From Geosiphon pyriformis (taxonomy: Eukaryota; Glomeromycota; Glomeromycetes; Archaeosporales; Geosiphonaceae), in NCBI GenBank assembly GCA_016748015.1, contig JAAOMT010000741.1, positions 824,943 through 888,942 on the forward strand: a stretch of DNA of 64,000 nt, read 5' to 3'. Below the pieces are notes generated by a model that worked only from the letters and a program-made list of their open reading frames with translations, was not told the origin of the DNA and made no database searches. The position numbers were made by a program, and so were the translations under genes. Positions 34,118 to 46,559 of this stretch are shown here, piece by piece. Positions within the stretch are counted from its first letter, which is position 1, and each line of letters opens with the position of its first letter.

Positions 34118-34133
34118 CTCACAGGGAGCACCA
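34118..34133 (-). other. Primer-binding site of gypsy copy 2
   Basis: On the minus strand it reads tggtgctccctgtgag, identical to the site of copy 1, two bases after the LTR end at 34136. Confidence 0.75.
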
Positions 34134-34135
34134 AA

Positions 34136-34165
34136 TGTTACAGATGATTATTTGGGATCTACAGT
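34136..34165 (-). repeat. 30-base stub of the 5' LTR of gypsy copy 2
   Basis: tgttacagatgattattt matches the inverse of the LTR end, as at 24092. Beyond about 34165 the sequence switches abruptly to much more AT-rich DNA that reads as a plus-strand gypsy relic. Confidence 0.7.
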
Positions 34166-34599
34166 AATATCTTTTAGCAAGAGTTAACACAGAAAGTTTA
34201 TTAAGTTTTACCAAAAAGTCATTAATTTATTTGAAAAGAAGTGCAACAAATACTTAATAATAAGTTTATTTAACTATTAATAAGTTTATAAACTTTGCTA
34301 GTAGTTTTTATTAAAAAGAAAAATGGAAAAATTTATTTTTGCATTAATTATTACCAACTAAATAATGTTATAATTAGAGATGTTTATTATTAATAACATG
34401 TTAAATGCTCTTAAAAATTCAAATACTTTTCAATATTGAACTTAGAAAATAGATATTGATAAGTTATAATAAATTCTAAATATTATTCAAAATAGTTTTT
34501 ATTATACAAGAAGAAAATTACAAGTTTAACATAATATTTTTGGATTATACAATACACTAGCAATATTCTTATAACTCATAAATATTGTTTATGTTGAAT

Positions 34600-34990
34600 T
34601 TTTTTAAAAGTTAATAGTTGTTTACTTAGATAATACTAATGTTTATTTATTATTATTTGAAGCTTACTTAATTTATTTGTGAAAAGTTTTTCAATAATTA
34701 TAAAAAACAAAATTAAAACTAAATATTAAAAAATGCTATTTCAGAAAAACAAGCTTGGTTTTTTAAGTTATATAGTTAATAAACAAAAAGTCAAACCTAA
34801 TACAAAAAAAATTGGTATAGTTAAAAATTTTGAAATTTTTTGAAATACTACTAAATAAAAAGAATTAGCATCACATTATTAAAAATTCATTAAAAAATTT
34901 TTTGAAATTGTCAAACTACTTAATTATCTTACCAATAAAGAAATTAAATATTAATAAATCCAAAAACAACAAAATATTTTTGAGAGTTAA
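34600..34990 (+). pseudogene. Reverse-transcriptase trace in the AT-shifted gypsy relic
   Basis: The catalytic box reads YLDNT, followed after stops by a KLKLNIKKCYF phrase equivalent to ELKLNTNKCFF in copy 1. Frame breaks and stops are numerous. The second Asp of the active site is Asn, as in copy 1. Confidence 0.65.
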
Positions 34991-35849
34991 TAAAAAACTT
35001 ACAATAATTTTAATTTTTGCTTATTTTGATTTTAGCAAAATATTTTAACTGGTTATTGATGTTTTATATATAGCTTTTAATTTCATTTTATCTTAATTAA
35101 ATAACAATAGCAATAAATAAGTAATTGTTTATGCTAATAGAACATTAAAGCCAACAAACAAAATTTACTCTGCCACCAAATTAGAAACAACAGCAGTAAT
35201 CTGAACTTTTTATTATTTTGATTTGTATTTCAAGTCCAAAAAATTCGATATTATTACTAATAATATTAGATTCAAATAACTACAAAGCAAAAACTTAAAA
35301 CTAAATATCAAACAAACTTAATAAACCTAATTTTTTGCAAACTACTAATATATTATATATCACAAACTAAGAAAACTTTACATAAATATTAAAACCCAAA
35401 AACCAATTAGTCCAATAATAATAACATACAAAACAATAATAATAAATCTTGAAAAATACAACAATCTCAAACACTACTTGAAAACACTTATAACACCAGA
35501 AATTTGGTTTTTAAGTAAAAAACATTAATTATAAAACCAAGCAAAACACTACTTTTTATACAATAATATTATTTATTAATAAAATTACAAAAACTTAGAT
35601 AATTTATTCAAAGTAATCCAAGAAAATGAAAAGAAACAATCTTATACAATATGTACTCAGATCTGTTTTTAACACATTTTGGAAAAAATAGCACCACTCA
35701 AAAAACACTAAAATATTACTTTTAGTCTTAAATAAAAAAAAATATTCACTAATATGTCAAATCTTATAATAATTGTCAAAAAAAAAATAATTCAATTAAA
35801 ATTGGACAACTTTTTAATCAAGTTAATATTGCTTTAATTGAATCACTAC

Positions 35850-36620
35850 TTATCACAACTCAAAAAAACTAATATATTGTAATTGTAATAGATTATCTTA
35901 CTAAATAGTCTAAAATAAGAGCAATACAATAAGCAGATGCAATATTAGTAGCAAATTTTATCTATGAAAACATTATTTGTAAATATAAATGCCCAATTAA
36001 ACTTTTATTTAATCAAAAACATATTTTGTAAACAATTTAATACAAAAAATTTGTGAACAATTCAATATTAAAAGACATTTATTTTCATTCTATTATCTAC
36101 AAATAAATAAACTTGTAGAATATTTTATCAGTATTATTAACATATAAAGCAATAAAACAAAATATAGTAAAATATATATTATTTGATCTAACTTATAAAA
36201 AAACAATAATATTACCAATTAATTTTATTGTAAAACTCTATCTAGATTAACCAATTACAGAGAACAACTTTTAAGAAACACTGCAAAGAAAAGTTTTTAT
36301 ACTTTTTAGTATATTGAAAAAAAAATAACAAATTGTAGTCTTTTATATAAAACAATTTCAAGCTCAACAAAAAAATAACATAATAGCAAACTACTACCAG
36401 CTACTAACAAATTTAAAGTTGGAAACTTTGTTTTTTTACATAAAACTAAAACTAAAAAACAATGGAGTAAAAAATTTGATTACAAATAGGATAAACTATT
36501 TTATATATACAAAATTTTAGAAAATAAATCATGTAAGTTAAAATTTGATAATAAGATTTTAAAGAAAGTTGCACATAATAACAAACTTAAATACTATATT
36601 TCAGAACCAATTTCGAACTC
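35850..36620 (+). pseudogene. Integrase trace in the AT-shifted gypsy relic
   Basis: It reads IVIVIDYLTK, a TAG, then KIRAIQ and ADAILVANFIYENIICKYKC, matching the copy 1 stretch from IAIVIDYLTK to LICQHRC position by position. The region after 36420 keeps the KQWSKKFD-type C-terminal phrase. It is not functional. Confidence 0.68.
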
Positions 36621-37553
36621 ATAATTTTACAAATTAGTACACAATTCTTTTTGATTAATTCTAAAGATATTTTTTAAAACTTAGAACCAATATTTGTTAT
36701 TAAACAACTTCCAAATTTGAGTATTTAATAATTATATTAATTTATTTTATCTTTATATTAGTAAGAAAAAATTTTACAAAAATAATTAAAAATTATATAA
36801 AAAGCAAAAACAAAAATTATATAAAAACTTATTTATCAAAAATAATTTTATTCTTTTTTATTATTTAGTTAGCTTATTATAACTATTTTTAAAAACATTC
36901 AACAATTATTTCAAAAATTAATGTTAGTCTTAAAAATACTATTTAAATTATAAATAATTATTACTAAAAAACATATTAATTACATTTAAACAGAATTTGA
37001 TACAATTTTAATCACAAATTCAAAAAATTACTACTTTTATAAAAGAAATACAAGAAGTTATTTTAGAATTTATTTACCAGAACTCTTATAGCAAGCCTTA
37101 AAAAAGAATTTAATATTTATCTCTATTGATTTTTTACTAAATATTACAATTTAACAAAAACTTTAACAGTGTCTTAATAAACAAAACAATAAATATCTTC
37201 CAATTATAGAGATTTTTATATTAAAAAAATGCTTGATAAAAGAAAACTGAAGCTCAAAACAGCAAGCCTTATATTTAAAGCTATTTAAAAACAACTTTAC
37301 AATAAATTCAAGACAACAATCAGACTAACAAATACCTATTACAAACTTAGAACAGCTTTTAGACTTTATAACTTATTTTACACTTGTGAAAATATTATAC
37401 AACATCTAATTTTACAAACTCTGAAAATTCAATAATTGAAAAGCTTACAAAACTGAAATTTTAACAATTTTCAGACAATAATTTTGGATTACTATCTGAA
37501 AATTACAGACAGTATTTGAACTTCAACAGAGTTCAGTCTTGAAGAAATAATTA

Positions 37554-38525
37554 TATTACCAGCCAAAATTTGAAAGATTAATTAACATAAAATTATCTCT
37601 ATAATTCTTATCATTAATTTATATATATTATTATTTCAATTTATTATTTAGCATTTTATCAAATTATCCGAATTATTATTTAATTAATAACTTAATTTGT
37701 ACCGAATACAAATGAAACCAAATTGCAATGATCAGATCATTTAATACACCAACCTATATAATATTTAAAATTCGCTAAAAGATTTAGTAATTTGACAAAA
37801 TATTTAACAATTTACTAAAATAATCTATAATTCAAAAAAATAACTTGTAATTTGACAAAATATATCTTTAGTTCGTGAAATATCAGAAAAAAAAGTGTTA
37901 AATCATAAAATAGTACTATAAAAAGTTGTATAAAAAAGGAGCTTCTTTTTTCAAAAAATATATCTTAGTTAGAATCAATCTTATTAACTCAAGATATCTT
38001 CTATTGAAATAATTCTTACAAATTAAATAAAACTTACTTTGAAAAACAAATTTTCTATTTATTTTTGCTTTGAAATCAATTATTCTATACTAACATTTTA
38101 AAATTAATTAATTACCAATTTTAGTAATTATTAATAACTTCTAGACTTGAATTCAAAATGACTTTTTTAACACATTTCTTATTTTTTTTTGGTTTATTTT
38201 TTTTATAATATTAAATAGTCTACAGTCAAAATTTCTTGTAAAAAGTTGACTTTTACAGCAAAGTAACTAAATCTTAATTGAAAAGTTTATAGACAAAATT
38301 TTTCTGTAAAAGAATTGATTTTTACTGCAAAGTAACTATACAAATAATTAGTATAAAATTGGTTATTCTATTATAAGCCCGACAGCATACACAATTCAAA
38401 GTATAAAGAGATACTTTGAAAGAAGAATTAGCTTATTAAAAGTTCACTAACTTTTATTAACAACAAAATTAGCAGAAAAATAACATTAATAATGTCAAAA
38501 AAGAATAAAAAAACCTTTAGTAACA
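37554..38525 (-). mobile_element. Old inverse copy of the 0.9-kb TG...CA insertion element
   Basis: It starts tattaccag at 37554 and ends cctttagtaaca at 38525, the inverse of the termini of the insert at 18829-19724 with CA/TG decay. Internal landmarks agree in order: ataacttgta at about 37843, an imperfect tandem pair with tttacagcaaagtaacta at about 38250 and ttttactgcaaagtaact at about 38320, and attataagcccgacagc at about 38370 (attataagcccagcgg-type in the younger copy). GC positions are mostly lost. It spans the region that is N in the younger copy. Target duplication is not clear. Confidence 0.75.
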
Positions 38526-39580
38526 TTATGATATAATTGATTATAAACTTTTTTACTTATATTAAAAATACATAACAATATTATTAATTAAAACCAATAT
38601 CAAGATAATAACTTTTAAAAAAATAACTAAACTAAATTACAAAAATTTTTTGCAATGAAAACTTAAAAAAATTTAGATTTTTTAGTAATAGCATAAATAG
38701 TTACTTACAAAAAAATAAAAACATTTCAAAAAAAATTCAAGAAAAAAAACATATAAAACACTTTTTTAAGTATTAATAACTTAGTTTTTAAATACAAATT
38801 AAATTAAAAAAACATTTTTAGTAACAAATTTTCAAGTCAATAAAAGAATCATTTATAATTAAAAAAGTATTAAATAATAGATCTTATATCTTACAGAACT
38901 AATATAAAACAATATTTAATGATCAATTTATTCATGATATACAAATTAAAAAATACCACAAAAGATCTAATTAGTTATTAATTGTTGTAATACTTATAAT
39001 ATCTATTAGTGAAACACTAAAACAAATATAAAAAGAGTTATTTTAGTCTCAAAACAAACATATTTTTAATCAGCATAAAAAAATATTTTTTCGATTAAAA
39101 TATTTAAAACATCTTTTTCATAATTTATAAATATTAAACAAAAAATTATTTAAATACTTTGCTTATTATTAAAAAACAAATAATTATTAAAGACAAAATT
39201 AAAATATACTTTATTATGAATTTTTGAAAAACTGTAACAAAAAGACAAAAAATTATCAATAAAATAAAAAAATATATGCTTAAATACATAATGGCTAAAA
39301 TATTTACTCTTTTTAATATATTTAAAAAACAATAAAAAAATTTTACTAATAAATTGTAAATTATTATATAGAAGTTAATTCAAAAAAAAACTTGGTAAAA
39401 TTATTGAAGTTATAAAACTTTTAAAAAAAGCAACTTTAGAAATTTAGATAAAAATCTTGAGTATTATATGCTTAAATGTTTCAAAAGTTTTAATTATTAC
39501 AAAAAAAGCCAAAATATTTATATAAAAGTTTGGTTTTTTGAACTCAAAATTAATATTGCTATAGCTTTTTTATATTTTAT
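38526..39580 (+). mobile_element. Old gypsy fragment (integrase C-terminal part), copy a
   Basis: Homologous to 42850-43865 in the same orientation. Shared landmarks are a run near 38900-39080 and the stretch with gtttggttttttgaa at about 39522, against gtttggttttttaaa at about 43813. The better-placed copy b reads an integrase phrase just upstream. No open frame survives; the 60-codon minus frame at 39150-39332 is chance. Confidence 0.6.
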
Positions 39581-41599
39581 TAGCTAAAAATTAATTAGCT
39601 TTGAGATAAAATTTTAAGAACTTTTTTACATAATTTTATTTTACTTGATCTTAATTTTGGAAAAAATAATATGATAGTTGAAACTTTTATTTTTTAGCTT
39701 TTATTTATATTATTTAATTCAAAAAAAGTAATTATTATATATATTAAAGTTATTTAAAAATTAATTAAAAAGGTAAATTTTAAATAAAAAAACAAAATAT
39801 TTATTGCTTTTGTTTAAAATCCTAATAAATAATTAATAATTAATTAATTGTAAACTTGGCCAAACTTTTAAAATTATTAGTCTAAGCTATTTAAAAAAAC
39901 CAAAAATCTTTAAAAATTTAATATTAGTTTTAGCATAATTAATTTTAATAACTATAATATAATTTAAAATTTTAAGATTAAAGATCATCAGTTTAATATT
40001 AATATAAAAATACAAATTATATAACATAAAAATATAACAACTTTTTAATGTTTTCTCTAAATTTAAGAAATAATAATTATTAAAATAATAAAAACAATAA
40101 CAATTAAATTTTTAACCAAAATGTTAATCAGACTTATATAAACTTTTTTAAAAAAAAATTCTATTAAAACAACTGAATATTAGTTTTTAAACTAATAAAT
40201 ATACTTTCTAAGAGTAAAAATACAAGTCAAAAGAAAGAAAACTTTTTGTTTAATTTAATTTAATCAATAATAAAATAAAATTTGTTTTAAAAAATTAAAA
40301 GTAAACTTTAATATTAATTTCAATATAACTGCTTTAATATTTAATATCAAGAATAAAATCTAAAAATTTAAATTATTTAAAAACACATTAAAGTTAAAAA
40401 TTATTCAAAAACTAAGTCTATATTTATTTGTTAAAGATTTAATAAAAGTATTAATTCATGTTATTTTTGGTCAACTTATAATAAATTATTAATATTCAAA
40501 AAAACAATCTTAATTAACAAATATCTTTAATAAATAATGTTAAGTTTTAATAAAATTATACTTTTTATTTGCAAAATCTAAGTAATTTGTTTTTTTATAG
40601 TTTTAATATTAAATAATAGTTTATTAATTAATATTATTTTCCAATATTTTTTACCAAACCAATAAATAATATATATATAAAAATAAAAAAGATTTTAAAA
40701 TTGTTAAAACTGTTTTTATTTAAATTAACAAATATATATTGAAATTAATATAGAAATATTAAAAGTAAAAAATTATATTATTATTTTTAAAAAAAAGTAA
40801 ATAAAAAAAACAAAAGCTTTTTAAATTATGAATTATATAAACTAATAATTTGTAATAAAGCAAAACCTATTATAATTAAGTATTAATATTAAACAGTATT
40901 TTTAAAAATAGCTTAGCAATAATAACAATTACCAAACAATTATAACAATAATTTTAACAATTTTAAAGATTTAGAAAAAGAAAAAAAAGTAAAATAAAAT
41001 TATTAATAACATAATTTTTATATTAGATATTAATATAATTATTTTTTTTATTTTCTAAAAAAATACAAATTATGTTTGATCTTTTTTAAACATTTAATCT
41101 TTAATAAAAAACACAAAACTATGCAAATATTTAAAAAAAATATATTCAAGATTCAATTCTTAATTACTAAACAAAAAAAACTTTTAAAAAAAAATAATAC
41201 AATAATATTAAAAAAAAATTTTGGTTAAATAAAAAACTTGGATTTATACAAAAAACCAAAAATAAATAGATATTTTTAGTTTTAATAATATTTATAAAAA
41301 AAAATTCTACAATTTTATATTGATTATTGTTAACTAAATACAATTATAAAACAAAATATGTATCTATTTTTAAAAGTTATTAATATTTTTAATCAATTTG
41401 AAAACTCAGTTTATTTTATTAATTAATTTAATCATTGAATTTTAGTAAATAAATATAATTTTGCTAACAAAAAAAACCATTTTTATTATAAAATATAAAA
41501 CTTAAAAGTTTACAGTAATACTTTTTAGATTAACAAATATCTTACTTATTTTTAAAAATTAATAAACAAAATGTTTAACCAGAACATCAAAGATTGTTT
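39581..41599. other. Extremely AT-rich degenerate DNA, no gene
   Basis: Long A/T runs and stops in all frames. Position suggests the 5' part (gag to RT) of the old gypsy element that becomes readable from 41600, but I cannot prove homology here. Confidence 0.4.
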
Positions 41600-43865
41600 T
41601 AATATATTTAAATAATATAATATTAAAAAGATAAATATTTAAATTATTTTTAAAAAGTTTTTGATCTTTTTAAAAAATATTAAACTTAAGATTTATCCAA
41701 TTAAATTATTTTTGAATAACAATTTACTCAGTTTTTAAAATATTTTATTACAAATTATGAAATCTTTTTAAATTTAATTAAAATAAAAAAAATTACAAAA
41801 ATTTAAACAATTAATGAATAATACAGAATTATAATTTTTTTTAAATTAACATCTTATTATTAAAAATTTATAGAAAATATTTTAACAAGCTAAAAAATAT
41901 GTTTAATCATAATATAATCTATTGTTATTAATATAAATATTTTTTTAGAAGTAAATTCAATGTTTATACTAATTATTAAACTTTAGTTTAGTTGAAAAAC
42001 AAAAAAATTAAACTACAATAGACAAAAACAATTATAATTGTAAATATTACATAAAAACAAACAATTAAAACGCAAACATTTTATCTTAATTAGTTATCTA
42101 GTAAACAAAAACAGATTAATATTAACTAATTAAATTAATTATTAATAAAACACTTAAAAAAAAACAGAACAATAAATTTAAAAAACTATTTAGCACTTAT
42201 CAAATTTTGAATAAAGAATAATATTTATTAGAATACAAAAATAATTTGCAAAAAACAATCAAATTTTTATTTAATTTAACAAAACCAATTATATTAAAAA
42301 AACAAAAAAATTTTGATTAATTACAAAGTATTCAATTTAAAAAAAAAATTGTAATATACAATATTTATAGTAAAATATTTTAAAAAAATAATTAAAATTT
42401 AAAAAACATTAACAAAATATTATTAATTAACTTTAAAAAAAGTAACAAAGTATTTTAAACTCTTTAATACTTGTTAATAAAAAAGTAAATCCAATTGAAA
42501 AAAAAATATTCATTTGATTTTTGTTATTTAATTTTTTGACAAAATTTAAATACATAATAATAGCAATTAATTACTTAATAAAATAGATAAAAATAAAAGC
42601 AACACTAGATTAAATAGCTGTTTTATTTGTCAATTTTATATACAAAAATATCTTTAAAAATTATTTTTAAATAAAAAAAAACTTAAAGCATATTACAAAT
42701 TTTTATTTTTATTTTTTTTAAACAAATAAATTAGTAAAAAATTTTAATTAAATACTTTGTAAAACATTAACAAAAACCAGTAAAAAAATAAATTTATAGA
42801 ATAAAGTTTTATTTTCAATACTTTTTGTTTATAAAACAATAAATCATAATATAACTGATTATGATCTTTTATATTTATTTTATAAACATATAGCAATATT
42901 ATTTATTCAAACTAATATTAAAACTGTACTATTTAAAAAAATAATTAAACTTAATTATAAGAACATTTTATAATTAAAACTTAAAATAATCTTAAATTTT
43001 TTGGTAAAAACACAAATAATTGCTTATCAAAAGATAAAAATAATTAAAAAAAAATTCGAGAAAAAAAAAATATATAAACATTTTTTTTAAGTATTGGTAA
43101 CTTAATTTTTGAATACTAATTAAATTAAAATAATGTTTTTAATAATAAATTTTTAAGTTAATAAAAAATTATTTATAAATAACAGAATATTAAAAAATAA
43201 ATTTTATATTTTGCAAAATCAATTTAAAATAATATATAATAATTGATTTGTTTATAATATAAGAATTAAAAAATATTATAAAAAACTTAATTGATTATTA
43301 ACTGTTATAATACTCATAATATTAATTAGTAAAACACTAAAAAAATTATAAATAAAATTATTTTAATTCCAAAACAAATGTATTTTTAATCAATATAAAA
43401 AATATTTTTTTATAAAATATGTAAATATTGAACAAAAATTACTTAGATGTTTTGTTTATTATTGAAAAACAAATAACAAATTAAAATATATTTTGTTATT
43501 AATTTTTATAGAACTATTATAAAAAAACAAAAAATTAACTATAAAATAAAGAAGTATATATTTGAATACATAATTGTCAAAATACTTTTTTTTTAACATA
43601 TTTGAAAACACAATAAAAAGTTTTACTTATAAACAAAAAATTATACATAAAAACAACTTAAATATTATAAAAAACTTAATAAAATTATAAAAAATATAAA
43701 GCTTTTAAAGAAAAAAATTTCAGAAATTTAGGTAAAAATCTTAAGTATTATATATTTAAATATTTCAAAAATTTAAATTATTGCAAAAAAAGCCAAAATA
43801 CTTATATTAAAGTTTGGTTTTTTAAATTTAAAATTTATATTACCACAGTTTTTATATCTTATTAC
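41600..43865 (+). mobile_element. Old gypsy relic copy b: RT, RNase H and integrase traces
   Basis: RT C-terminal trace at about 41640-41880 (KLKIYPIKLFLNNNLLSF type). A middle part at 41960-42370 repeats 9183-9606. Integrase trace at about 42540-42640 (YIIIAINYLIK, a TAG, then KIKAT) continues at 42715-42900 with FQTNKLVKNFN-like and ILFVYKTINHNIT phrases, equivalent to YHPQTNGLVEKFNR and ILFAYWTMKQNTT of copy 1. It is followed by an LTR-like trace, so the element reads left to right. Heavily AT-shifted and non-functional. Confidence 0.65.
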
Positions 43866-43899
43866 TTAAAGAATAAGACAGAAAAAAAATAATAAAGAA

Positions 43900-44660
43900 A
43901 ATTTAATATAATTATTAGAGTATATGATATTAAAAATTCCAAAAATATTAGTGTTTTCAAGAATACTAAAAATTTTAGCAATAATTTAAGAAAAAGATAT
44001 AAATTATTAAAAATTCCAGAAATTTTATATTATAAAAATTTATATAGATATAATAATAATTATAAAAACAAAAACAGACAAGTTTAGTTTAATTTTTATT
44101 TAATAACTTTAGCAATAAAAAATCTAACATTTAAAGTAAAATACTTATCTAAATAAAATTATTATTTAAATTACTTAATATTTAATTATTATGAATTTAT
44201 ATTAATTTTGTTGAAATTTATGTATTTTTAAATTAATGCTAATAGTATTTAAACAATATTACTAATAATATTAAAATTATAGCTTTTAATTATAACTATT
44301 AATAAAATAATAATTTATATATATTTTTTTTTTTTTTGTTTATTAATTGATTAAAAAAAGTGCTAAAATTATAACATCAAAGATTATTTAGTAACAAATA
44401 CAAAAATAAACATAGAATTAATTAATTAAATTGCTTATTAAAAGAGTAAAAAACACCAAAATAAACCAATTATTAAATTGACAAAATTAAATATTAAATA
44501 TTATCTACTATTATTATTGAATCTCTGTTTATTATATAAAAAGCTTAACTATTAAAACCTTTAAATAAACCAAAGTTTTTAAAATTTAATTAATAATATT
44601 AAAACACCAACTTATAGTTTAATACATTAATTATCTACTTATAATAATACTTTATTAGAA
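43900..44660 (+). repeat. AT-shifted LTR trace, probably 3' LTR of the old gypsy relic
   Basis: Landmarks of the younger LTRs recur in order: aaattccagaaatttt (U3 block trace, about 44008), tatatagatat (TATA area, about 44043), acaaaaacagacaagtttag (cf. aaaagacagaccttcc...tttag), attaattgattaaaaaa (about 44341) and gaatctctgtttattata (cf. aaatctctatctattata). The right end is near ttatctacttataataa at about 44650. The ends are too decayed to define exactly. Confidence 0.6.
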
Positions 44661-44699
44661 AATAAATTTTAACAAAATAATTAGTTATCTTATTTTTAA

Positions 44700-44815
44700 A
44701 ATTAATTATTGATGTAATTATTGACTTAATTAATAACTTAATTATTAATTTGATTATTAATTTGATTATTAATTTGATTATTTGACCAAATTATTGATTT
44801 GATTATTAATTTTTT
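44700..44815. repeat. Short tandem array, 12-bp unit tttgattattaa
   Basis: Between about 44735 and 44812 the unit tttgattattaa and close variants (tttgattatttgacc, cttaattattaa) recur about six times. It follows the LTR trace. Related wording occurs once or twice at about 59095-59115. No function is suggested. Confidence 0.6.
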
Positions 44816-45229
44816 TTAATAGTATATAAACAAAACTATTTAAAACTTTAAAATTTATTTACATATATATATATTTTTTTTATTTGTATAATTATTAGTT
44901 TTTGTAAAGTATATTAAATAAATATTTACTAAAAAATACAATTAATACCTAATTTTGAAATCTATAAATGTTAACATAAGATATAAAATTATATTAATAT
45001 GTTACTTTTTGTTGATAATATAAACTATTTCTCTACTATTTTTTAGAAAAATAACAATTAAGATATTTATAAAATTGATTCCACATATTAAATTTTTATT
45101 AATTCAATTTATTTATTAAATTTAAATTACTCTTTTATTATTTTATTGCCATACAATTTTATTGTTTTTGGTATTTATTTGTGTGTTATATTTAATTATA
45201 ATCTTGTGTTTAAGAACAATATAAAACTG

Positions 45230-46510
45230 TTTGAATAGAATTTGTTTCTTAAGTTTCAATGAATACTGCTTTTTTGGTCAAGCTTACTAATTTTGTTTGT
45301 TTTTTTACTTTTAAAATTGCCAAGTTTTTGGAAGTTTCTGAGTCTGCTTTTTTTTTGTTGTTGTTGCTTTGTAAAATGTGCTTATAAATATTTTCGGTAT
45401 TTTGGTAAAGTTTTTTGAATTATATTAAAATTTGTTAATATTTGATAATATACTGTTGTTTATTTTAAATTTTTTGATACAATCAAGCTGTACTTATTTG
45501 TTAGTTAATTTTGATAAGTAAAAATAATAATTTTTTTTTGTGAATCAAAAAAAGTTCATTTTACTAATATGTTTAAAACTAAGTTAGTTAATTTTTTTTC
45601 TGGTGTTATTGTCTTTGAAATTAGTAATTTGATTTCTTAAATTGATGTTTATATCTGTTTTATTTTTTATTTTATTTAGCAACTACACTATATTATTATT
45701 ACTTTTGGTTTCAAAGTAAATTTGGATATTGTTGTTATTAAAACTGGTAATTTAAGAAAGTGTTATATTTGATAGAAAACTCTTGGCTCTTGGCACTGTT
45801 TTAGATGTTAGAATTTAGATTATTTGAGTGTAAATTGCAAAATGTCACCATCTTTTTTTTTCAAGTTATTTTTCAAATTTATAAGTAGTCTCAAGATTTT
45901 CAAATCTTGTTTTGCTGATCTCAAATTTTATGCCAAAACTTTTGTCTAATTGGCTTCTTTTATTGTTGTGTTTTTAGCTTTTCCTGCTGTTACTGCTATT
46001 GTAAATTCTTTAATTGGTCTTAGGTGGTCTCTTTAAAACTCAAGTTGACTAAGTTAGCTGCATTGGTTAATTTTATTGTTGAGCCTATTGGTACTATAGT
46101 TGCTGTTGCTACTGTTTATTTTGGAACTAATACTACTGTGCAGAGTGAGTTTAGGAACAATATTCTTAAAATTGAAAAAAATATTGGTATTTTGGAAAGA
46201 TGGTTGGAGATTTGAGTAAGATTGTGAACTTGAAGGTGAAATATGGTATAAATGGTGAGCCAAATATGTTTGATTTTAACATGGATGCTAACATGACTGA
46301 AGACCCAGATTGTTCTAAATGTAAGGAGGTTTTTACTAGGTTAATGATACTTTGAAAGTTTGAGGCTTCTGATGTCAAGTCGAACCCCATGAAAACAACT
46401 AGATATTTGGCTGGTTTAATTTCTGGTAGTGTCATGGTTACTGAAATAGTTCAAAAGATGGTTTTTTGGGTAAGTTTACTTCTGTACCTTCAACATAGTT
46501 TAGGGCTTAT
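45230..46510 (+). pseudogene. LINE ORF1-like (nucleic-acid-binding) protein relic
   Basis: A chain of readable plus-strand pieces: MNTAFLVKLTNFV at about 45260, a CYIC-like trace in KTGNLRKCYI at about 45745, LKLKLTKLAALVNFIVEP (46036-46090), and FRNNILKIEKNIGILE (about 46152-46200). After a frame change come NMDANMTEDPDCSKCKEVF and TTRYLAGLISGSVMVTEIVQKM (about 46280-46460). The last phrases resemble the C-terminal part of ORF1-type proteins accompanying LINEs in Rhizophagus, from memory. Orientation is opposite to the LINE at 9.6-13.4 kb, so it is a separate relic. Confidence 0.5.
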
Positions 46511-46559
46511 GTCTGGTCACATGCCGAAAGCACGATAGTGATTGGGCTTAACACGTTAA

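Larger units (their letters stand above)
26523..34165 (-). mobile_element. Ty3/gypsy LTR retrotransposon, copy 2 (minus strand, broken)
   Basis: This is the internal region of a second element of the same family, in opposite orientation. From right to left it has an LTR stub, primer site, gag, protease, Cys-rich block, dUTPase-like domain, RT/RNase H and integrase. It is less damaged than copy 1 in several motifs (protease DSGSA, RT YLDD) and keeps CpG at sites where copy 1 has TpG/CpA, for example gctacgtcaacgag against gctatgtcaatgag in gag. Its own 5' LTR is only a 30-base stub, so the outer boundary at about 34165 is a rearrangement or deletion. Confidence 0.9.
34166..37553 (+). mobile_element. 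Strongly AT-shifted gypsy relic of the same family, plus strand
   Basis: The protein trace aligns to copies 1 and 2 although nearly every GC position is lost. RT trace: VVYLDNTNV near 34607-34640, then KTKLKLNIKKCYFRKT at about 34710-34765 and IVNKQKVKPNTKKIGIVKNF at about 34770-34830. Integrase trace: IVIVIDYLTK at about 35878-35910, with a TAG at the same Trp as copy 1, and CPIKLLFNQKH at about 35990. The GPY/F-like end (KQWSKKFD type) is near 36455. It is an older insertion than copies 1 and 2. Confidence 0.7.

Noticed and set aside
39150-39332. 60-codon minus-strand frame
   Set aside because: Phe/Tyr/Lys-only composition reflects AT richness of the gypsy relic.
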